Below are positions 1 to 10,370 of a DNA stretch of 64,000 bases, piece after piece; position 1 is the first letter of the stretch, and the number at the start of each line of letters is the position of its first letter. The notes beneath the pieces are model-generated. The model made no database searches, was not told the origin of the DNA, and worked only from the letters and a program-made list of their open reading frames with translations. The position numbers were made by a program, and so were the translations under genes. The DNA is from Lactonifactor longoviformis DSM 17459 (GTDB lineage Bacteria; Bacillota; Clostridia; Lachnospirales; Lachnospiraceae): NCBI RefSeq assembly GCF_900129135.1, contig NZ_FQVI01000005.1:71437-135436 (forward strand), written 5' to 3'.

Positions 1-1769
1 CCGCATTCGGCGATGCCGCAGATATTGATCCTTCCAATGCGGATGCTTATGTGGGTCTGACCAGGGCCTGCCGGGGGCTGAAGGATGAGGAAGGTGCTAA
101 AAAGATGATTACCATAGCAATGGAAAAGATCAGTGATCTGCCTGAGGAAGAAAGAGCGTCAGCCGGAGAGATACTCTATGCGGAGGCAGAAACCATATAC
201 GCGGAGACAGAGGATCTCATAGGGGCAGATGCGTTAAAGCAATGGGCGGATGACAATAAAATTCCTGTTAAGCCGTCAAAGCCGTCAAACACCCGTGATG
301 AGGAGACAGATAAGGATAAACCTGCACAGGAGGCCGGAACAGAGACCAAACCATCAAAGCCCCAGGCGGAGGACCCGCATCAGGTTTACATGGACTATGT
401 AAAGAATACTCTAAGCACTCAATTCCCATTCAGTGAGATGAAAGGAGCCGCCGCGGAATACCCGAATCTTGAAGCACTGGGAACACAGGAGGAAGTAAGT
501 AACTTTAACACATATACAGAGGAGTACCAGAATACCCTGAAAGCCCAGGGAGGAATCCTGGGGATTGCCTATGCAGATATGGATAACGACGGAACGGATG
601 AGATGGCGGTGCTCTATACCCGTCAGATACCGGAGGAATACCAGTATAACTGGCTGCAGGCGGATATCTACAAGGCCGTGGATGGACAGGTGAAAAAGCT
701 GGAAGGAGAGGAACTGAGAGTTCCCTGCAGGAATACCTTCCCCAGTGAGGGGAATAAGGAAAAGGTACAGGCCTTTTTAAAGGTAAACAGCGGGATAACC
801 TACCTTGGCTTCATCAGCCATACATACGGCGTGTACGGCACAAGCGGAGAGCGCACGGCTTTCACCCAATTCCTTCTGGGAACGGTAGAGAATGGAAAAG
901 TAGTCTGCAGGCTGCACCTGGAGGAAGATACGGGAGTGTATCTGAGGGATATACTGGCAGAGAAAAGGGAGAAGGCCGCCGCATCCCCTCAGGGCCAGGA
1001 GACCTATGTACAGGGGAAACTTCTTGCAGATATGACAAGTGACAGCAGTACAGATGTAAAAGACAGACTTTACCAGGAACTCTCCCCATACGGTTTTTCC
1101 TGTACCTGGATGGACAGCTATTTCGAAGAGATGCAGAGAAAAAAGCTGGCGGCGGAAAACTGGATATTGGCATCCCTGGAAGAGGTGAAATCACCCAATC
1201 CCTTTGAGGAGAAGCTTTCAGGAAATGAGAAGGACACCACGGACCTTGTGTCTGTGACAACGGAAGTTACCGGATACAGCCAGACACGGCCTGCATTTGC
1301 GGTTGTTCAGTTTGACAGTACAGATGAAACAAAGCTGGCAGAGAACAAAGAGAAGTATGGATTTGACAAACCAGTTACAGCCGGGGCGCCGGCTGCGGGG
1401 ACACTGAAGAAGCAGTACCAGGAGGAGATCGCGCAGATCGAGAGTAAATGCAGTGAAATATATGCGGATCTTCAGACGAACAGTTACTCCAATGCAGAGA
1501 TGGGGCAGAAGTGCACTGAGATCTATAATTTATGGGACGGTGAACTGAACAAAGTTTATCAGGAGCTCATGAACCATATAAGCCCCCAGGAACAGGAGGT
1601 CTTAAAGTCTGAAGAGCGGGCCTGGATTGAGAGCAAGGATGCTGCCGCAGAGGCGCTTCAGGAGGAATATCAGGGCGGCACTATACTGGCAACTGAGATA
1701 CCGGGCAAGATGGCCCAGATGACAAAAGAGAGAGTATATGAACTGGCAGACAGGCTGCCGGAAGTATAA
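1..1769 (+). CDS. TPR-repeat protein with C-terminal LprI-like (DUF1311) domain, 5' end outside window
   Basis: The reading frame is already open at the first base and no start with an SD is visible, so the N-terminus lies upstream of the window; a GTG at 51 is internal to a TPR-like helix pair (DPSNADAYVGLTRAC). After the TPR fragment come a Lys/Glu/Pro-rich linker (about codons 75-120), a central domain of unknown type with a DMDNDGTDE stretch that resembles a calcium-binding loop, and a C-terminal domain of about 110 residues with two conserved Cys (SKCSEIY, QKCTEIY) and ERAWIESKD. That last pattern is typical of LprI/DUF1311, the family of mycobacterial lysozyme-inhibitor lipoproteins. 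The kinase gene follows 14 bp downstream, so the two are probably co-transcribed. A role in sensing or guarding the envelope is inference. The family call for the C-terminus is fairly secure; the central domain is not recognised. Confidence 0.75.
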   Translation, partial: AFGDAADIDPSNADAYVGLTRACRGLKDEEGAKKMITIAMEKISDLPEEERASAGEILYAEAETIYAETEDLIGADALKQWADDNKIPVKPSKPSNTRDEETDKDKPAQEAGTETKPSKPQAEDPHQVYMDYVKNTLSTQFPFSEMKGAAAEYPNLEALGTQEEVSNFNTYTEEYQNTLKAQGGILGIAYADMDNDGTDEMAVLYTRQIPEEYQYNWLQADIYKAVDGQVKKLEGEELRVPCRNTFPSEGNKEKVQAFLKVNSGITYLGFISHTYGVYGTSGERTAFTQFLLGTVENGKVVCRLHLEEDTGVYLRDILAEKREKAAASPQGQETYVQGKLLADMTSDSSTDVKDRLYQELSPYGFSCTWMDSYFEEMQRKKLAAENWILASLEEVKSPNPFEEKLSGNEKDTTDLVSVTTEVTGYSQTRPAFAVVQFDSTDETKLAENKEKYGFDKPVTAGAPAAGTLKKQYQEEIAQIESKCSEIYADLQTNSYSNAEMGQKCTEIYNLWDGELNKVYQELMNHISPQEQEVLKSEERAWIESKDAAAEALQEEYQGGTILATEIPGKMAQMTKERVYELADRLPEV

Positions 1770-1783
1770 GGGAAGAATAAATT

Positions 1784-3877
1784 ATGCTGGAACGTATTTC
1801 GGACACCTATGACATAATAGGAAAGATCGGCGCCGGGAAGGGCGGCACGATCTATAAAGCCTATCACAAGCGCCTGCAGAAAGAAGTTGTGCTGAAAAAG
1901 ATCAACAGCAGCATTTTGGGGTTCAGAGACAGCAGAATCGAAGCAGATATTCTGAAAAACCTGCGTCATTCCTGCATCCCCCAGGTGCTGGATTTTCTGG
2001 AGATAGACGGGGATGTGTACACTGTAATGGACTTTATTCCCGGTCATTCCTTTCAGGAATATCTGGATAAAGGGCGGACATTCTCCCAGAAGCAGGTAGC
2101 AGGGTGGGCGGTGCAGATATGCTCTACCTTAAGCTATCTCCACAGCAGGAAGCCCCCCATTGTGCACAGCGACATTAAGCCGGCCAATATTATGCTGACA
2201 CCGGAGGGAAATATCTGTCTGATTGACTTTAACGTATCAGCAGTGCTGAACGGACAGGGTACCAGAGTGTATGGCTACAGCCCCGGCTATGCAGCCCCCG
2301 AGCTGATTGCCGCTGCAAAGCACAATCGATCTGTGAAAGAAAAAAGTCAATATCGTACAGTAGATGCGCGTGCGGACATCTACAGCCTTGGAGCAACGCT
2401 CTATCACCTTATGACAGGAAGGATACCTGCCAGACGGCCGGGTGATATCAGAGATATCAGAGAGTACAGAGCTTCCCGGGGAGAATCCCAGGGGCCGGGA
2501 GAGAGGCAGAGACAAAATGGTGTCTCAGGGGCGTCTGTGACAATCAGCGAGGTATTCGCCGGCATAATAATGAAATGCCTGGAGGCAAGGCCGGAACAGC
2601 GGTTTCAGAGCGCTTCAGAGCTTCTTTTGGCCATTCAGGGCATGGGAAGGCAGGATAAACGGTATCAGAGGCTGGTATTCCGCCAAAGAGTGATTTACGG
2701 AGGCCTGGGGGCAGTCTTTTTACTGTGCGGGGGTCTTACAGTCAGAGGAAATATCCAGATGGAGCAGGACAAAGCCCGGCAATATGAAGGCTATATAAAA
2801 GAGGCATCCCACAGCATTGAGGAAGCAGACTTTGAGAAGTTCGAAACGTTCTATCAAAAAGCACTTAAGGTATTTCCCCACCAGATAGACGCTTACTATC
2901 AGAAAGCAGCAGCTCTGAATGCCCAGGGCGAGTATGAGGAAAATATTTTGTACATTACGGGCACAATTCTTACGGACAGCAGGCTTTTGGAACAGGATGA
3001 GATGCTGGGGAATGTGTACTATCTGCTGGGAAATGCGTATGAACATACAGAAAAATATCCTGACGCGGCCAGAAGCTACGAAAAGGCGATTCGTGCAGAT
3101 AGCCGCAACAGTGACTATTACCGGGATTACGCCATCGCACTTGCCAAAGGCGGGGATCTGGACGCTGCCGAAAAGGCTCTGGACGAAGCGAAGGAGAACG
3201 GGGCAGACAGCGGAGACCTGGTTTATGTGAAGGGTGAGATTGCGTTTCAGAAAGAGGATTATACAGCGGCGAAGGGATATTTTGTGCAGTGCCTGGAAGA
3301 GGCGGCGGATGACTATACTCGTATGCGGGCCTGCGTGATGGCCTGCAGGGCCATTGACAGTGCTGGAAAAGACAAGGAAGGGTGCCTGGAAAAAATTGCT
3401 CTGCTGGAAAAGACAAAGGCGGGTCTGCCTGCCGGACAGCAGGTGGCTGTGCTGGAGGGCTTGGCCCAGGCATATATGGATATGGCGGAATACAGCCAGG
3501 ATAACACATATATAGAAAAAGCGGCGGATACGCTGCTGAGCATCAGGGACAATGGCTGGGGGACATACACTACAGATGAGAATCTGGCAGCCTTATACCG
3601 TCAGCAGAAGAAATTTGACCTGGCTCAGGAGGAACTGGGACGCATGCTGGAAACATATGGGGAAGATTACCGCATTTATAAAAATCTTGCATTTTTGGAG
3701 GCTGACCGGCAGGCAGAAAAAGAAAACAGCAGGAGAAGCTACCAGAAATTTGGCCAGTATTATGAGAAGGCTGAGGAATTATACCGGAAGCAGCTGGACA
3801 ATAATGAGACGGATCCCCAGATGAAGCGCCTGGAGGAACTCTACCAGCAGGCAGTTAAGGGCGGATGGATAACTTGA
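1784..3877 (+). CDS. Membrane Ser/Thr protein kinase with extracytoplasmic TPR repeats (PrkC/Pkn class)
   Basis: The 697-residue protein starts with a Hanks-type kinase domain (about residues 10-285): glycine loop GKIGAGKGG, ATP-anchoring Lys38 in VVLKK, catalytic loop HSDIKPANIM (Asp130, Lys132, Asn135), metal-binding Asp148 and an APE motif at 171-173. Two signature positions deviate: HRD is HSD and DFG is DFN; the catalytic Asp and both metal-binding residues remain, so activity is plausible. A single membrane segment lies near residues 302-320, followed by about 375 residues of TPR-like helices on the other side of the membrane. PASTA repeats, usual in PrkC, are absent. This points to a sensor kinase that detects a protein partner through TPRs. 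It lies between a TPR/LprI protein and a tiny membrane protein, suggesting one envelope signalling unit. The kinase call is secure; the signal is unknown. Confidence 0.88.
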   Translation: MLERISDTYDIIGKIGAGKGGTIYKAYHKRLQKEVVLKKINSSILGFRDSRIEADILKNLRHSCIPQVLDFLEIDGDVYTVMDFIPGHSFQEYLDKGRTFSQKQVAGWAVQICSTLSYLHSRKPPIVHSDIKPANIMLTPEGNICLIDFNVSAVLNGQGTRVYGYSPGYAAPELIAAAKHNRSVKEKSQYRTVDARADIYSLGATLYHLMTGRIPARRPGDIRDIREYRASRGESQGPGERQRQNGVSGASVTISEVFAGIIMKCLEARPEQRFQSASELLLAIQGMGRQDKRYQRLVFRQRVIYGGLGAVFLLCGGLTVRGNIQMEQDKARQYEGYIKEASHSIEEADFEKFETFYQKALKVFPHQIDAYYQKAAALNAQGEYEENILYITGTILTDSRLLEQDEMLGNVYYLLGNAYEHTEKYPDAARSYEKAIRADSRNSDYYRDYAIALAKGGDLDAAEKALDEAKENGADSGDLVYVKGEIAFQKEDYTAAKGYFVQCLEEAADDYTRMRACVMACRAIDSAGKDKEGCLEKIALLEKTKAGLPAGQQVAVLEGLAQAYMDMAEYSQDNTYIEKAADTLLSIRDNGWGTYTTDENLAALYRQQKKFDLAQEELGRMLETYGEDYRIYKNLAFLEADRQAEKENSRRSYQKFGQYYEKAEELYRKQLDNNETDPQMKRLEELYQQAVKGGWIT

Positions 3878-3905
3878 GAGGGATCAGGAAAGCGGGGGAG
3901 CATAT

Positions 3906-4046
3906 ATGGCAATTACCACAGGAACAGTTATGTTTTACGGCGGGATAGCGGGAATGGCGTTATGCCTTCTGGGAACGGCTGTACTGCAGAAGGTATTCAA
4001 AAAACAGAGAAAAAGACTGCTGGAGGATATCCGGCAGGAAGAGTGA
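3906..4046 (+). CDS. 46-residue single-span membrane protein
   Basis: A short ORF starts at ATG 3906 after the SD-like GGGGAG (3895-3900) and encodes 46 residues. Residues 6-29 form one hydrophobic helix with small residues (GGIAGMALCLLG), followed by a strongly basic stretch (KVFKKQRKRLL) and an acidic tail, which predicts an N-out/C-in membrane peptide. It sits 28 bp after the kinase stop and just before a terminator, so it is the last gene of the kinase operon. No family was recognised. A small partner of the kinase or of another membrane complex is inference. Coding is supported by the SD, spacing and membrane-protein composition, but the gene is short. Confidence 0.6.
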   Translation: MAITTGTVMFYGGIAGMALCLLGTAVLQKVFKKQRKRLLEDIRQEE

Positions 4047-4048
4047 AC

Positions 4049-4094
4049 AAAAACACCGGAGCAGCGGGGCATATCACCCCGGCTCCGGTGTTTT
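4049..4094. terminator. Bidirectional rho-independent terminator
   Basis: The arms AAAACACCGGAGC and GCTCCGGTGTTTT pair perfectly around a loop that can itself pair (GGGG with CCCC). An A-run precedes and a T-run follows, so it can stop the kinase operon on the plus strand and the amidase gene on the minus strand, which converge here. Confidence 0.9.
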
Positions 4095-4102
4095 GATATA
4101 AC

Positions 4103-5101
4103 TTATTCCGTAAAATACTGATCCACACCGTCGGCAATACCTTCTGCCATCTGATACTGCATAGCTTCATCCGCCATCCTGGCATCATCCTCCGGATTAG
4201 ACATAAATCCCATCTCTACGATAGTAACAGGGATTGTACACCAGTTGATGCCGCTCATGTTATCCACTTCCATGACCGAACGCTTTTTGAATCCTGTGGC
4301 TGCACAATAGCAGTCAAGTACATCCCCGGAGAGCTTCTGAGAGGCTGCAGCGATATTGCTGACATAGGGATTTCCGGAGGTAGGCGCCATAGTGAGCGCG
4401 CCGTTCACGGAACTGTCGTCAGAACCGTTGGCATGAATTCTCAAAAAGATCTCCGCGCCGGACCCATTGGCAATCTGGGCTCTCTCTGCGTTGCTGATAT
4501 TCACATCGTTGGTTTCCCGTATCATGATTACTTCATACCCTCTTGCCTGAAGCTCGTCTCTGAGTTTCAGGGAAACCTGAAGATTGAGCTCATACTCCTG
4601 CAGGCCCGATACGCTTCCGCTTGTTCCGGACGCGACCTTTGCCTTAGTTTCCCCGGCCCCCGGGCCGATGGGCTCCTGTTCGCTGTTTCCCTGGGCCTGA
4701 TGTCCGGCATCAACCGCAACAATATGCCCGTTTCCCTCAGGCTCAGGAGGACTCGCCGGCTGTTCCTGGGGAGCCGGTGTCTGAGCCTCGGGTGTCTCCT
4801 GGGTCTGGGACGGTGCTTCTTTGGATTCCTCCGGAGGAGTAGCAGTTATGGTTTCAGGTTCCTCCTCCTTCTTTGGGGTTTCCGGAATATCGGCATTCTC
4901 CTGGGCGTCTGACAGTGCATCGGCGTCCTCGTTCTCCGAGAGGACTGTATTCCCTGCATCAGCATTTTTGCTGCGGGAATCCCTGCTGCTTCCGGTAAGC
5001 TTTGGAATAAGAAGAAAGAGAACAACTGCCAGCACTGCAACCCCCAGCACTGCACAGAGAATAACTACATTTTTAGGCCTTTTCTGCGGCGACTGATCCA
5101 T
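4103..5101 (-). CDS. N-acetylmuramoyl-L-alanine amidase (Amidase_3), membrane-anchored
   Basis: The enzyme cleaves the amide bond between MurNAc and the stem peptide of peptidoglycan. The 332-residue product has a signal-anchor helix (about residues 12-32), a long low-complexity Glu/Pro/Thr/Gln linker (about 35-125), and a C-terminal Amidase_3 domain. The zinc ligands and catalytic Glu are present: His in VDAGH, Glu in EYELN, His in RIHAN and Glu in VEMGF. I start it at ATG 5101, which has GGAGG five bases upstream; a TTG four codons further upstream overlaps that SD and is unlikely to be the start. A Pro/Glu linker that spans the wall before the catalytic domain fits a CwlD/AmiC-type enzyme acting outside the membrane. 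It is transcribed alone, divergent from the str operon. Confidence 0.92.
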   Translation of the reverse strand: MDQSPQKRPKNVVILCAVLGVAVLAVVLFLLIPKLTGSSRDSRSKNADAGNTVLSENEDADALSDAQENADIPETPKKEEEPETITATPPEESKEAPSQTQETPEAQTPAPQEQPASPPEPEGNGHIVAVDAGHQAQGNSEQEPIGPGAGETKAKVASGTSGSVSGLQEYELNLQVSLKLRDELQARGYEVIMIRETNDVNISNAERAQIANGSGAEIFLRIHANGSDDSSVNGALTMAPTSGNPYVSNIAAASQKLSGDVLDCYCAATGFKKRSVMEVDNMSGINWCTIPVTIVEMGFMSNPEDDARMADEAMQYQMAEGIADGVDQYFTE

Positions 5102-5139
5102 AGGTACCTCCAATTAAACGTTTTGTATTTGTGCTTCTT

Positions 5140-5168
5140 ATTTTATAGTATTCAGGCGCAAGCGTCAA
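5140..5168 (-). promoter_or_regulatory. Promoter of the amidase gene
   Basis: On the minus strand TTGACG (5163-5168) and TAAAAT (5140-5145) are separated by exactly 17 bp, matching a housekeeping sigma promoter. The start codon lies 39 bases downstream. Confidence 0.7.
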
Positions 5169-5217
5169 CAATCTTGGGAAAATCAGGCTTTTGAAAGAAA
5201 AATTTGCAAAAAATTCC

Positions 5218-5246
5218 TTGACACGACTTGCTGCAAAAGCTATAAT
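5218..5246 (+). promoter_or_regulatory. Consensus promoter of the rpsL-rpsG-fusA operon
   Basis: TTGACA (5218-5223) and TATAAT (5241-5246) match the housekeeping consensus perfectly with a 17-bp spacer. This is the strongest promoter in the window, as expected for translation genes. The leader to rpsL is about 120 nt. Confidence 0.95.
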
Positions 5247-5374
5247 ACATAAGTGCGCATGGAATTACACGCTAGTCGTGCGCCCAAAAAAGGTTTTTAT
5301 TCACAGGAATAACAACCAGCAGCCACAATATTCCAAAGAATTAAGGAAGAAAATAATACAGGAGGTGAATTGGA

Positions 5375-5791
5375 ATGCCAACATTTAATCAGTTAGTAAG
5401 AAAAGGAAGACAGACATCTGTAAAGAAGTCTACTGCACCGGCACTTCAGAAGAGCTTCAACTCTTTAAAGAAGAAATCCACAAACATGTCATCACCACAA
5501 AAAAGAGGTGTATGTACAGCAGTTAAGACAGCGACTCCTAAGAAGCCTAACTCAGCTCTTAGAAAAATTGCCAGAGTTCGTCTTTCCAACGGTATCGAAG
5601 TAACAAGCTATATCCCGGGAGAAGGTCATAACTTACAGGAGCACAGCGTTGTTCTGATCCGTGGCGGCAGGGTAAAGGACTTACCAGGTACCAGATATCA
5701 TATCGTACGTGGAACACTTGACACTGCAGGCGTTGCTAATAGAAGACAGGCACGTTCTAAATACGGTGCTAAGAGACCAAAACAGAAATAA
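5375..5791 (+). CDS. rpsL: 30S ribosomal protein S12
   Basis: S12 sits at the decoding centre of the small subunit and takes part in codon-anticodon accuracy. The 138-residue protein opens with [13 protein letters not shown] and carries the conserved [11 protein letters not shown] and GGRVKDLPG loops; the two lysines whose change gives streptomycin resistance in other bacteria are wild type here. The insertion after PALQ ([15 protein letters not shown]) is the longer Gram-positive form. The start has AGGAGGTG ideally spaced. It is the first gene of the str operon, followed by a long spacer before rpsG. Confidence 0.99.
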   Translation: MPTFNQLVRKGRQTSVKKSTAPALQKSFNSLKKKSTNMSSPQKRGVCTAVKTATPKKPNSALRKIARVRLSNGIEVTSYIPGEGHNLQEHSVVLIRGGRVKDLPGTRYHIVRGTLDTAGVANRRQARSKYGAKRPKQK

Positions 5792-6508
<717 letters not shown>

Positions 6509-6522
6509 AGGAGGAAAATCCA

Positions 6523-8640
6523 TTGGCTGGAAGAGAATATCCATTAGAGAGAACCAGGAACATTGGTATTATGGCCCACATTGATGCGGGTAAGACCACT
6601 CTGACCGAGCGTATCTTATATTATACCGGTGTTAACTATAAAATTGGAGATACACACGAAGGTACTGCTACCATGGACTGGATGGAACAGGAGCAGGAAA
6701 GGGGTATCACAATCACTTCAGCCGCTACAACTTGCCACTGGACTTTACAGGAAAACTGTAAGACTAAGCCGGGTGCTCTGGAACACCGTATCAATATTAT
6801 TGATACTCCGGGACACGTTGACTTTACAGTAGAAGTTGAGCGTTCACTCCGTGTATTAGACGGCGCTGTCGGTGTCTTCTGTGCAAAGGGTGGTGTTGAG
6901 CCTCAGTCTGAAAACGTTTGGCGTCAGGCTGATACCTATAACGTACCCAGAATGGCATTCATCAATAAGATGGATATTCTGGGAGCTGATTTCTACAATG
7001 CAGTAGATCAGATTAAGACAAGATTAGGTAAAAACGCAATCTGTCTTCAGCTGCCAATCGGCAAAGAGGACGATTTCCAGGGAATTATTGACCTGTTTGA
7101 GATGAAAGCTTACATCTACAACGATGAAAAGGGCGAAGACATCTCAATCACAGATATTCCCGAAGATATGAAGGATGATGCAGAACTGTATCATACAGAA
7201 TTAGTTGAAAAAATCTGTGAGCTGGACGACGACCTGATGATGGAGTACCTGGAAGGGGAAGAGCCGTCTGTAGAAAGCCTGAAAGCGGTTCTGAGAAAAG
7301 GAACCTGCGAATGTGCTTGTATTCCGGTTTGCTGCGGTACCGCTTACAGAAACAAGGGTGTTCAGAAACTGCTGGACGCAATCCTTGAGTTTATGCCGGC
7401 TCCTACAGACATTCCCGCAATCAAGGGTATTGATCTGGATGGAAACGAGATCGAGAGACATTCTTCCGACGACGAACCATTCTCCGCGCTGGCATTCAAG
7501 ATTATGACAGACCCATTCGTTGGTAAGCTGGCATACTTCAGAGTATATTCCGGTTCTATGAATTCCGGTTCTTACGTATTAAATGCTACTAAGAATAAGA
7601 AAGAACGTGTTGGCCGTATCCTTCAGATGCATGCCAATAAGAGAGCTGAGTTAGATAAAGTATTTGCAGGAGATATTGCAGCCGCTATCGGTTTCAAATT
7701 CACAACTACTGGCGATACTATATGTGATGACCAGCATCCCGTTATTCTTGAGTCTATGGAATTCCCCGAACCAGTTATCGAACTGGCTATCGAGCCTAAG
7801 ACAAAAGCAGGACAGGGTAAATTGGGCGAGGCTCTTGCAAAACTTGCCGAGGAGGATCCAACCTTCCGCGCACACACAGATAAGGAGACCGGACAGACAA
7901 TCATCGCCGGTATGGGTGAGCTTCACCTGGAAATCATCGTGGACAGACTTCTGCGTGAGTTTAAAGTGGAGGCAAACGTAGGTGCTCCTCAGGTTGCTTA
8001 CAAAGAAACCTTTACAAAATCTGCAGATGTTGACAGCAAGTACGCCAAACAGTCCGGTGGACGCGGACAGTACGGACACTGTAAAGTTAGATTCGAGCCT
8101 ATGGATGCCAACGGTGAAGAACTGTACAAGTTTGATACCGCAGTTGTGGGCGGTGCCATTCCGAAGGAATACATCCCTGCAGTAGGAGAGGGTATCGAGG
8201 AAGCTATGAAGGCCGGATCTCTGGGCGGTTTCCCTGTTGTTGGCATTCATGCTACTGTATACGATGGTTCTTACCATGAGGTTGACTCCAGTGAAATGGC
8301 ATTCCACATTGCCGGTTCTCTGGCATTCAAGGAAGCAATGCAGAAAGCTGCTCCTGTACTGCTGGAGCCTATTATGAGAGTCGAGGTTACTACTCCGGAG
8401 GACTACATGGGTGATGTTATCGGTGATATCAACTCCCGCCGTGGCCGTATCGAGGGTATGGACGACATCGGAGGCGGCAAGATGATTCGTGGATTCGTTC
8501 CGCTGGCTGAGATGTTCGGCTATTCTACAGACTTGCGTTCCAGAACACAGGGACGAGGCAACTACTCCATGTTCTTTGACAGATATGAGCCGGTACCGAA
8601 GTCTGTACAGGAAAAAGTTATTTCTGCAATAGGGAAATAA
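6523..8640 (+). CDS. fusA: Translation elongation factor G, TTG start
   Basis: EF-G is the GTPase that moves tRNA and mRNA through the ribosome. The 705-residue protein has the P-loop AHIDAGKTT (near residue 17), switch [10 protein letters not shown], and NKMD for guanine specificity, then domains II-V. The RGITI switch I stretch is intact. Translation begins at TTG 6523, eight bases after AAAGGAGG; no in-frame ATG occurs nearby, so the rare start is real and may tune output. It is the third gene of the str operon. Confidence 0.98.
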   Translation: MAGREYPLERTRNIGIMAHIDAGKTTLTERILYYTGVNYKIGDTHEGTATMDWMEQEQERGITITSAATTCHWTLQENCKTKPGALEHRINIIDTPGHVDFTVEVERSLRVLDGAVGVFCAKGGVEPQSENVWRQADTYNVPRMAFINKMDILGADFYNAVDQIKTRLGKNAICLQLPIGKEDDFQGIIDLFEMKAYIYNDEKGEDISITDIPEDMKDDAELYHTELVEKICELDDDLMMEYLEGEEPSVESLKAVLRKGTCECACIPVCCGTAYRNKGVQKLLDAILEFMPAPTDIPAIKGIDLDGNEIERHSSDDEPFSALAFKIMTDPFVGKLAYFRVYSGSMNSGSYVLNATKNKKERVGRILQMHANKRAELDKVFAGDIAAAIGFKFTTTGDTICDDQHPVILESMEFPEPVIELAIEPKTKAGQGKLGEALAKLAEEDPTFRAHTDKETGQTIIAGMGELHLEIIVDRLLREFKVEANVGAPQVAYKETFTKSADVDSKYAKQSGGRGQYGHCKVRFEPMDANGEELYKFDTAVVGGAIPKEYIPAVGEGIEEAMKAGSLGGFPVVGIHATVYDGSYHEVDSSEMAFHIAGSLAFKEAMQKAAPVLLEPIMRVEVTTPEDYMGDVIGDINSRRGRIEGMDDIGGGKMIRGFVPLAEMFGYSTDLRSRTQGRGNYSMFFDRYEPVPKSVQEKVISAIGK

Positions 8641-8673
8641 TCCCGTTTTATCCTATAACTTGTTAAATTTTCC

Positions 8674-8702
8674 TTGCAAATATCCCTGTTTTGCAATATA
8701 AT
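8674..8702 (+). promoter_or_regulatory. Promoter of tuf
   Basis: TTGCAA (8674-8679) and TATAAT (8697-8702) are spaced by 17 bp in the fusA-tuf gap. There is no clear terminator after fusA, so tuf is likely expressed both by read-through and from this promoter. Confidence 0.8.
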
Positions 8703-8786
8703 CAAGGATAGCAGGTTCAGTAGTAAAATAGCGAAAAAAAACAATTTGCCCAGAGGGGCGCATATGTATTAAGGAGGACATTCAAA

Positions 8787-9980
8787 ATGGCTAAAGCTAA
8801 ATTTGAAAGAAACAAACCGCATTGTAACATTGGTACCATCGGACACGTTGACCATGGTAAAACAACCTTAACAGCTGCTATTACAAAGACTCTTCACGAA
8901 AGATTAGGTACAGGTCAGGCTGTTGCTTTCGAAAATATCGATAAAGCTCCCGAAGAAAGAGAACGTGGAATCACTATCTCTACAGCTCACGTTGAGTATG
9001 AGACAGAGAACAGACATTACGCACACGTTGACTGCCCAGGACATGCTGACTACGTTAAGAACATGATCACTGGTGCTGCTCAGATGGACGGCGCTATCTT
9101 AGTTGTTGCTGCTACAGACGGTGTTATGGCTCAGACAAAAGAGCACATCCTGTTATCCCGTCAGGTAGGTGTACCATATATCGTTGTATTCATGAACAAA
9201 TGTGATATGGTAGATGACGAAGAATTACTTGAGTTAGTAGACATGGAGATCCGTGAGTTACTGAACGAGTATGAATTCCCAGGCGATGATACTCCTATCA
9301 TCCAGGGTTCCGCTTTAAAAGCTCTGGAAGATCCTCAGAGCGAATGGGGCGATAAGATCCTTGAGTTAATGAAAGCTGTTGACGAATGGGTTCCAGATCC
9401 TCAGAGAGATACAGACAAGCCATTTATCATGCCTGTAGAGGACGTATTCTCTATCACAGGACGTGGTACAGTTGCTACAGGTAGAGTAGAAGCTGGTACT
9501 CTGCATGTATCTGAAGAAGTTGAAATCGTTGGTATCAAAGAAGAGACACGTAAAGTAGTTGTAACTGGAATCGAAATGTTCCGTAAATTACTTGACGAGG
9601 CTCAGGCTGGTGATAACATCGGTGCTCTGCTTCGTGGTGTTCAGAGAACTGAAATCGAAAGAGGACAGGTTCTTGCAAAACCAGGTTCCATCAAATGCCA
9701 TACAAAATTCACCGCTCAGGTTTACGTTCTGACAAAAGATGAAGGTGGACGTCATACTCCTTTCTTCAACAATTACAGACCTCAGTTCTACTTCAGAACA
9801 ACTGACGTTACAGGTGTTATCGAATTACCAGCTGGTACAGAAATGTGCATGCCTGGCGATAACGTAGAGATGACAATCGAACTGATCCACCCAATCGCTA
9901 TGGATCAGGGTCTTACATTCGCTATCCGTGAAGGTGGACGTACTGTAGGATCAGGACGTGTTGCTCAGATTATTGAGTAA
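8787..9980 (+). CDS. tuf: Translation elongation factor Tu
   Basis: EF-Tu delivers aminoacyl-tRNA to the ribosome as a GTP complex. All GTPase motifs are present: [17 protein letters not shown] and NKCD, with domain II ([11 protein letters not shown]) and domain III (GGRHTPFF) intact. The 397-residue length is normal. The SD AAGGAGG is well spaced before ATG 8787. Codon use is strongly biased, as in highly expressed genes. It closes the translation gene block and is followed by a strong terminator. Confidence 0.99.
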   Translation: MAKAKFERNKPHCNIGTIGHVDHGKTTLTAAITKTLHERLGTGQAVAFENIDKAPEERERGITISTAHVEYETENRHYAHVDCPGHADYVKNMITGAAQMDGAILVVAATDGVMAQTKEHILLSRQVGVPYIVVFMNKCDMVDDEELLELVDMEIRELLNEYEFPGDDTPIIQGSALKALEDPQSEWGDKILELMKAVDEWVPDPQRDTDKPFIMPVEDVFSITGRGTVATGRVEAGTLHVSEEVEIVGIKEETRKVVVTGIEMFRKLLDEAQAGDNIGALLRGVQRTEIERGQVLAKPGSIKCHTKFTAQVYVLTKDEGGRHTPFFNNYRPQFYFRTTDVTGVIELPAGTEMCMPGDNVEMTIELIHPIAMDQGLTFAIREGGRTVGSGRVAQIIE

Positions 9981-10002
9981 TTGTCCATTATTCGTAAATA
10001 TC

Positions 10003-10036
10003 AAGGCTTCCGAGGATTTCCTCGGAGGCCTTTTTA
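10003..10036 (+). terminator. Rho-independent terminator of tuf
   Basis: The arms AGGCTTCCGAGG and CCTCGGAGGCCT (one G-U pair) enclose a 4-nt loop and are followed by TTTTT. It lies 23 bp after the tuf stop. Confidence 0.93.
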
Positions 10037-10117
10037 TAATTCTGAAAACTAAAATGCTTTGCAGCGGCGTAAACGGTATATTTCTGGCCTATCAACGAGA
10101 GGCACTTCGGGATGGGC

Positions 10118-10146
10118 TTGCTTCTTTCGGCAAAGAGGTGTATACT
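10118..10146 (+). promoter_or_regulatory. Promoter of the RNase J gene
   Basis: TTGCTT (10118-10123) and TATACT (10141-10146) are 17 bp apart. Transcription from here would leave an untranslated leader of about 220 nt before the TTG start at 10371. Confidence 0.65.
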
Positions 10147-10279
10147 ATATCTAATTGTTTGTTCGTGAAGAAAGAGAAAAGATATTGTGGTGCAGCTATG
10201 AGAGATCATTGCGCAGGCTTTTAAAAAGTGGTCATATCTATTTTTCCCAATCGGATAGGGCTGTTTTATGAAAAGAAAT

Positions 10280-10322
10280 GCAGACAGTATAGTAAATAAA
10301 AGTAACTATAATTGCAGTCTGC
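10280..10322 (+). promoter_or_regulatory. Leader hairpin upstream of RNase J
   Basis: GCAGAC pairs with GTCTGC and, inside an internal loop, TATAGT pairs with ACTATA. It lies 49 bases before the start codon. RNase E is known to control its own mRNA through leader structure; an equivalent role for this hairpin is speculation. Confidence 0.35.
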
Positions 10323-10370
10323 CAAAATGGCTGACAGAGCAAGGAAAACAAAAAAGAAAAGAGGTATTAT

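Noticed and set aside
2970-3509. 179-codon proline-rich frame opposite the kinase gene
   Set aside because: Antisense shadow of the TPR region; composition is an artefact.
5191-5388. 65-codon open frame before rpsL
   Set aside because: It runs through the consensus promoter and the leader, and ends inside rpsL.
9958-10224. 88-codon open frame after tuf
   Set aside because: It overlaps the end of tuf, the tuf terminator and the RNase J promoter; no SD or family features.
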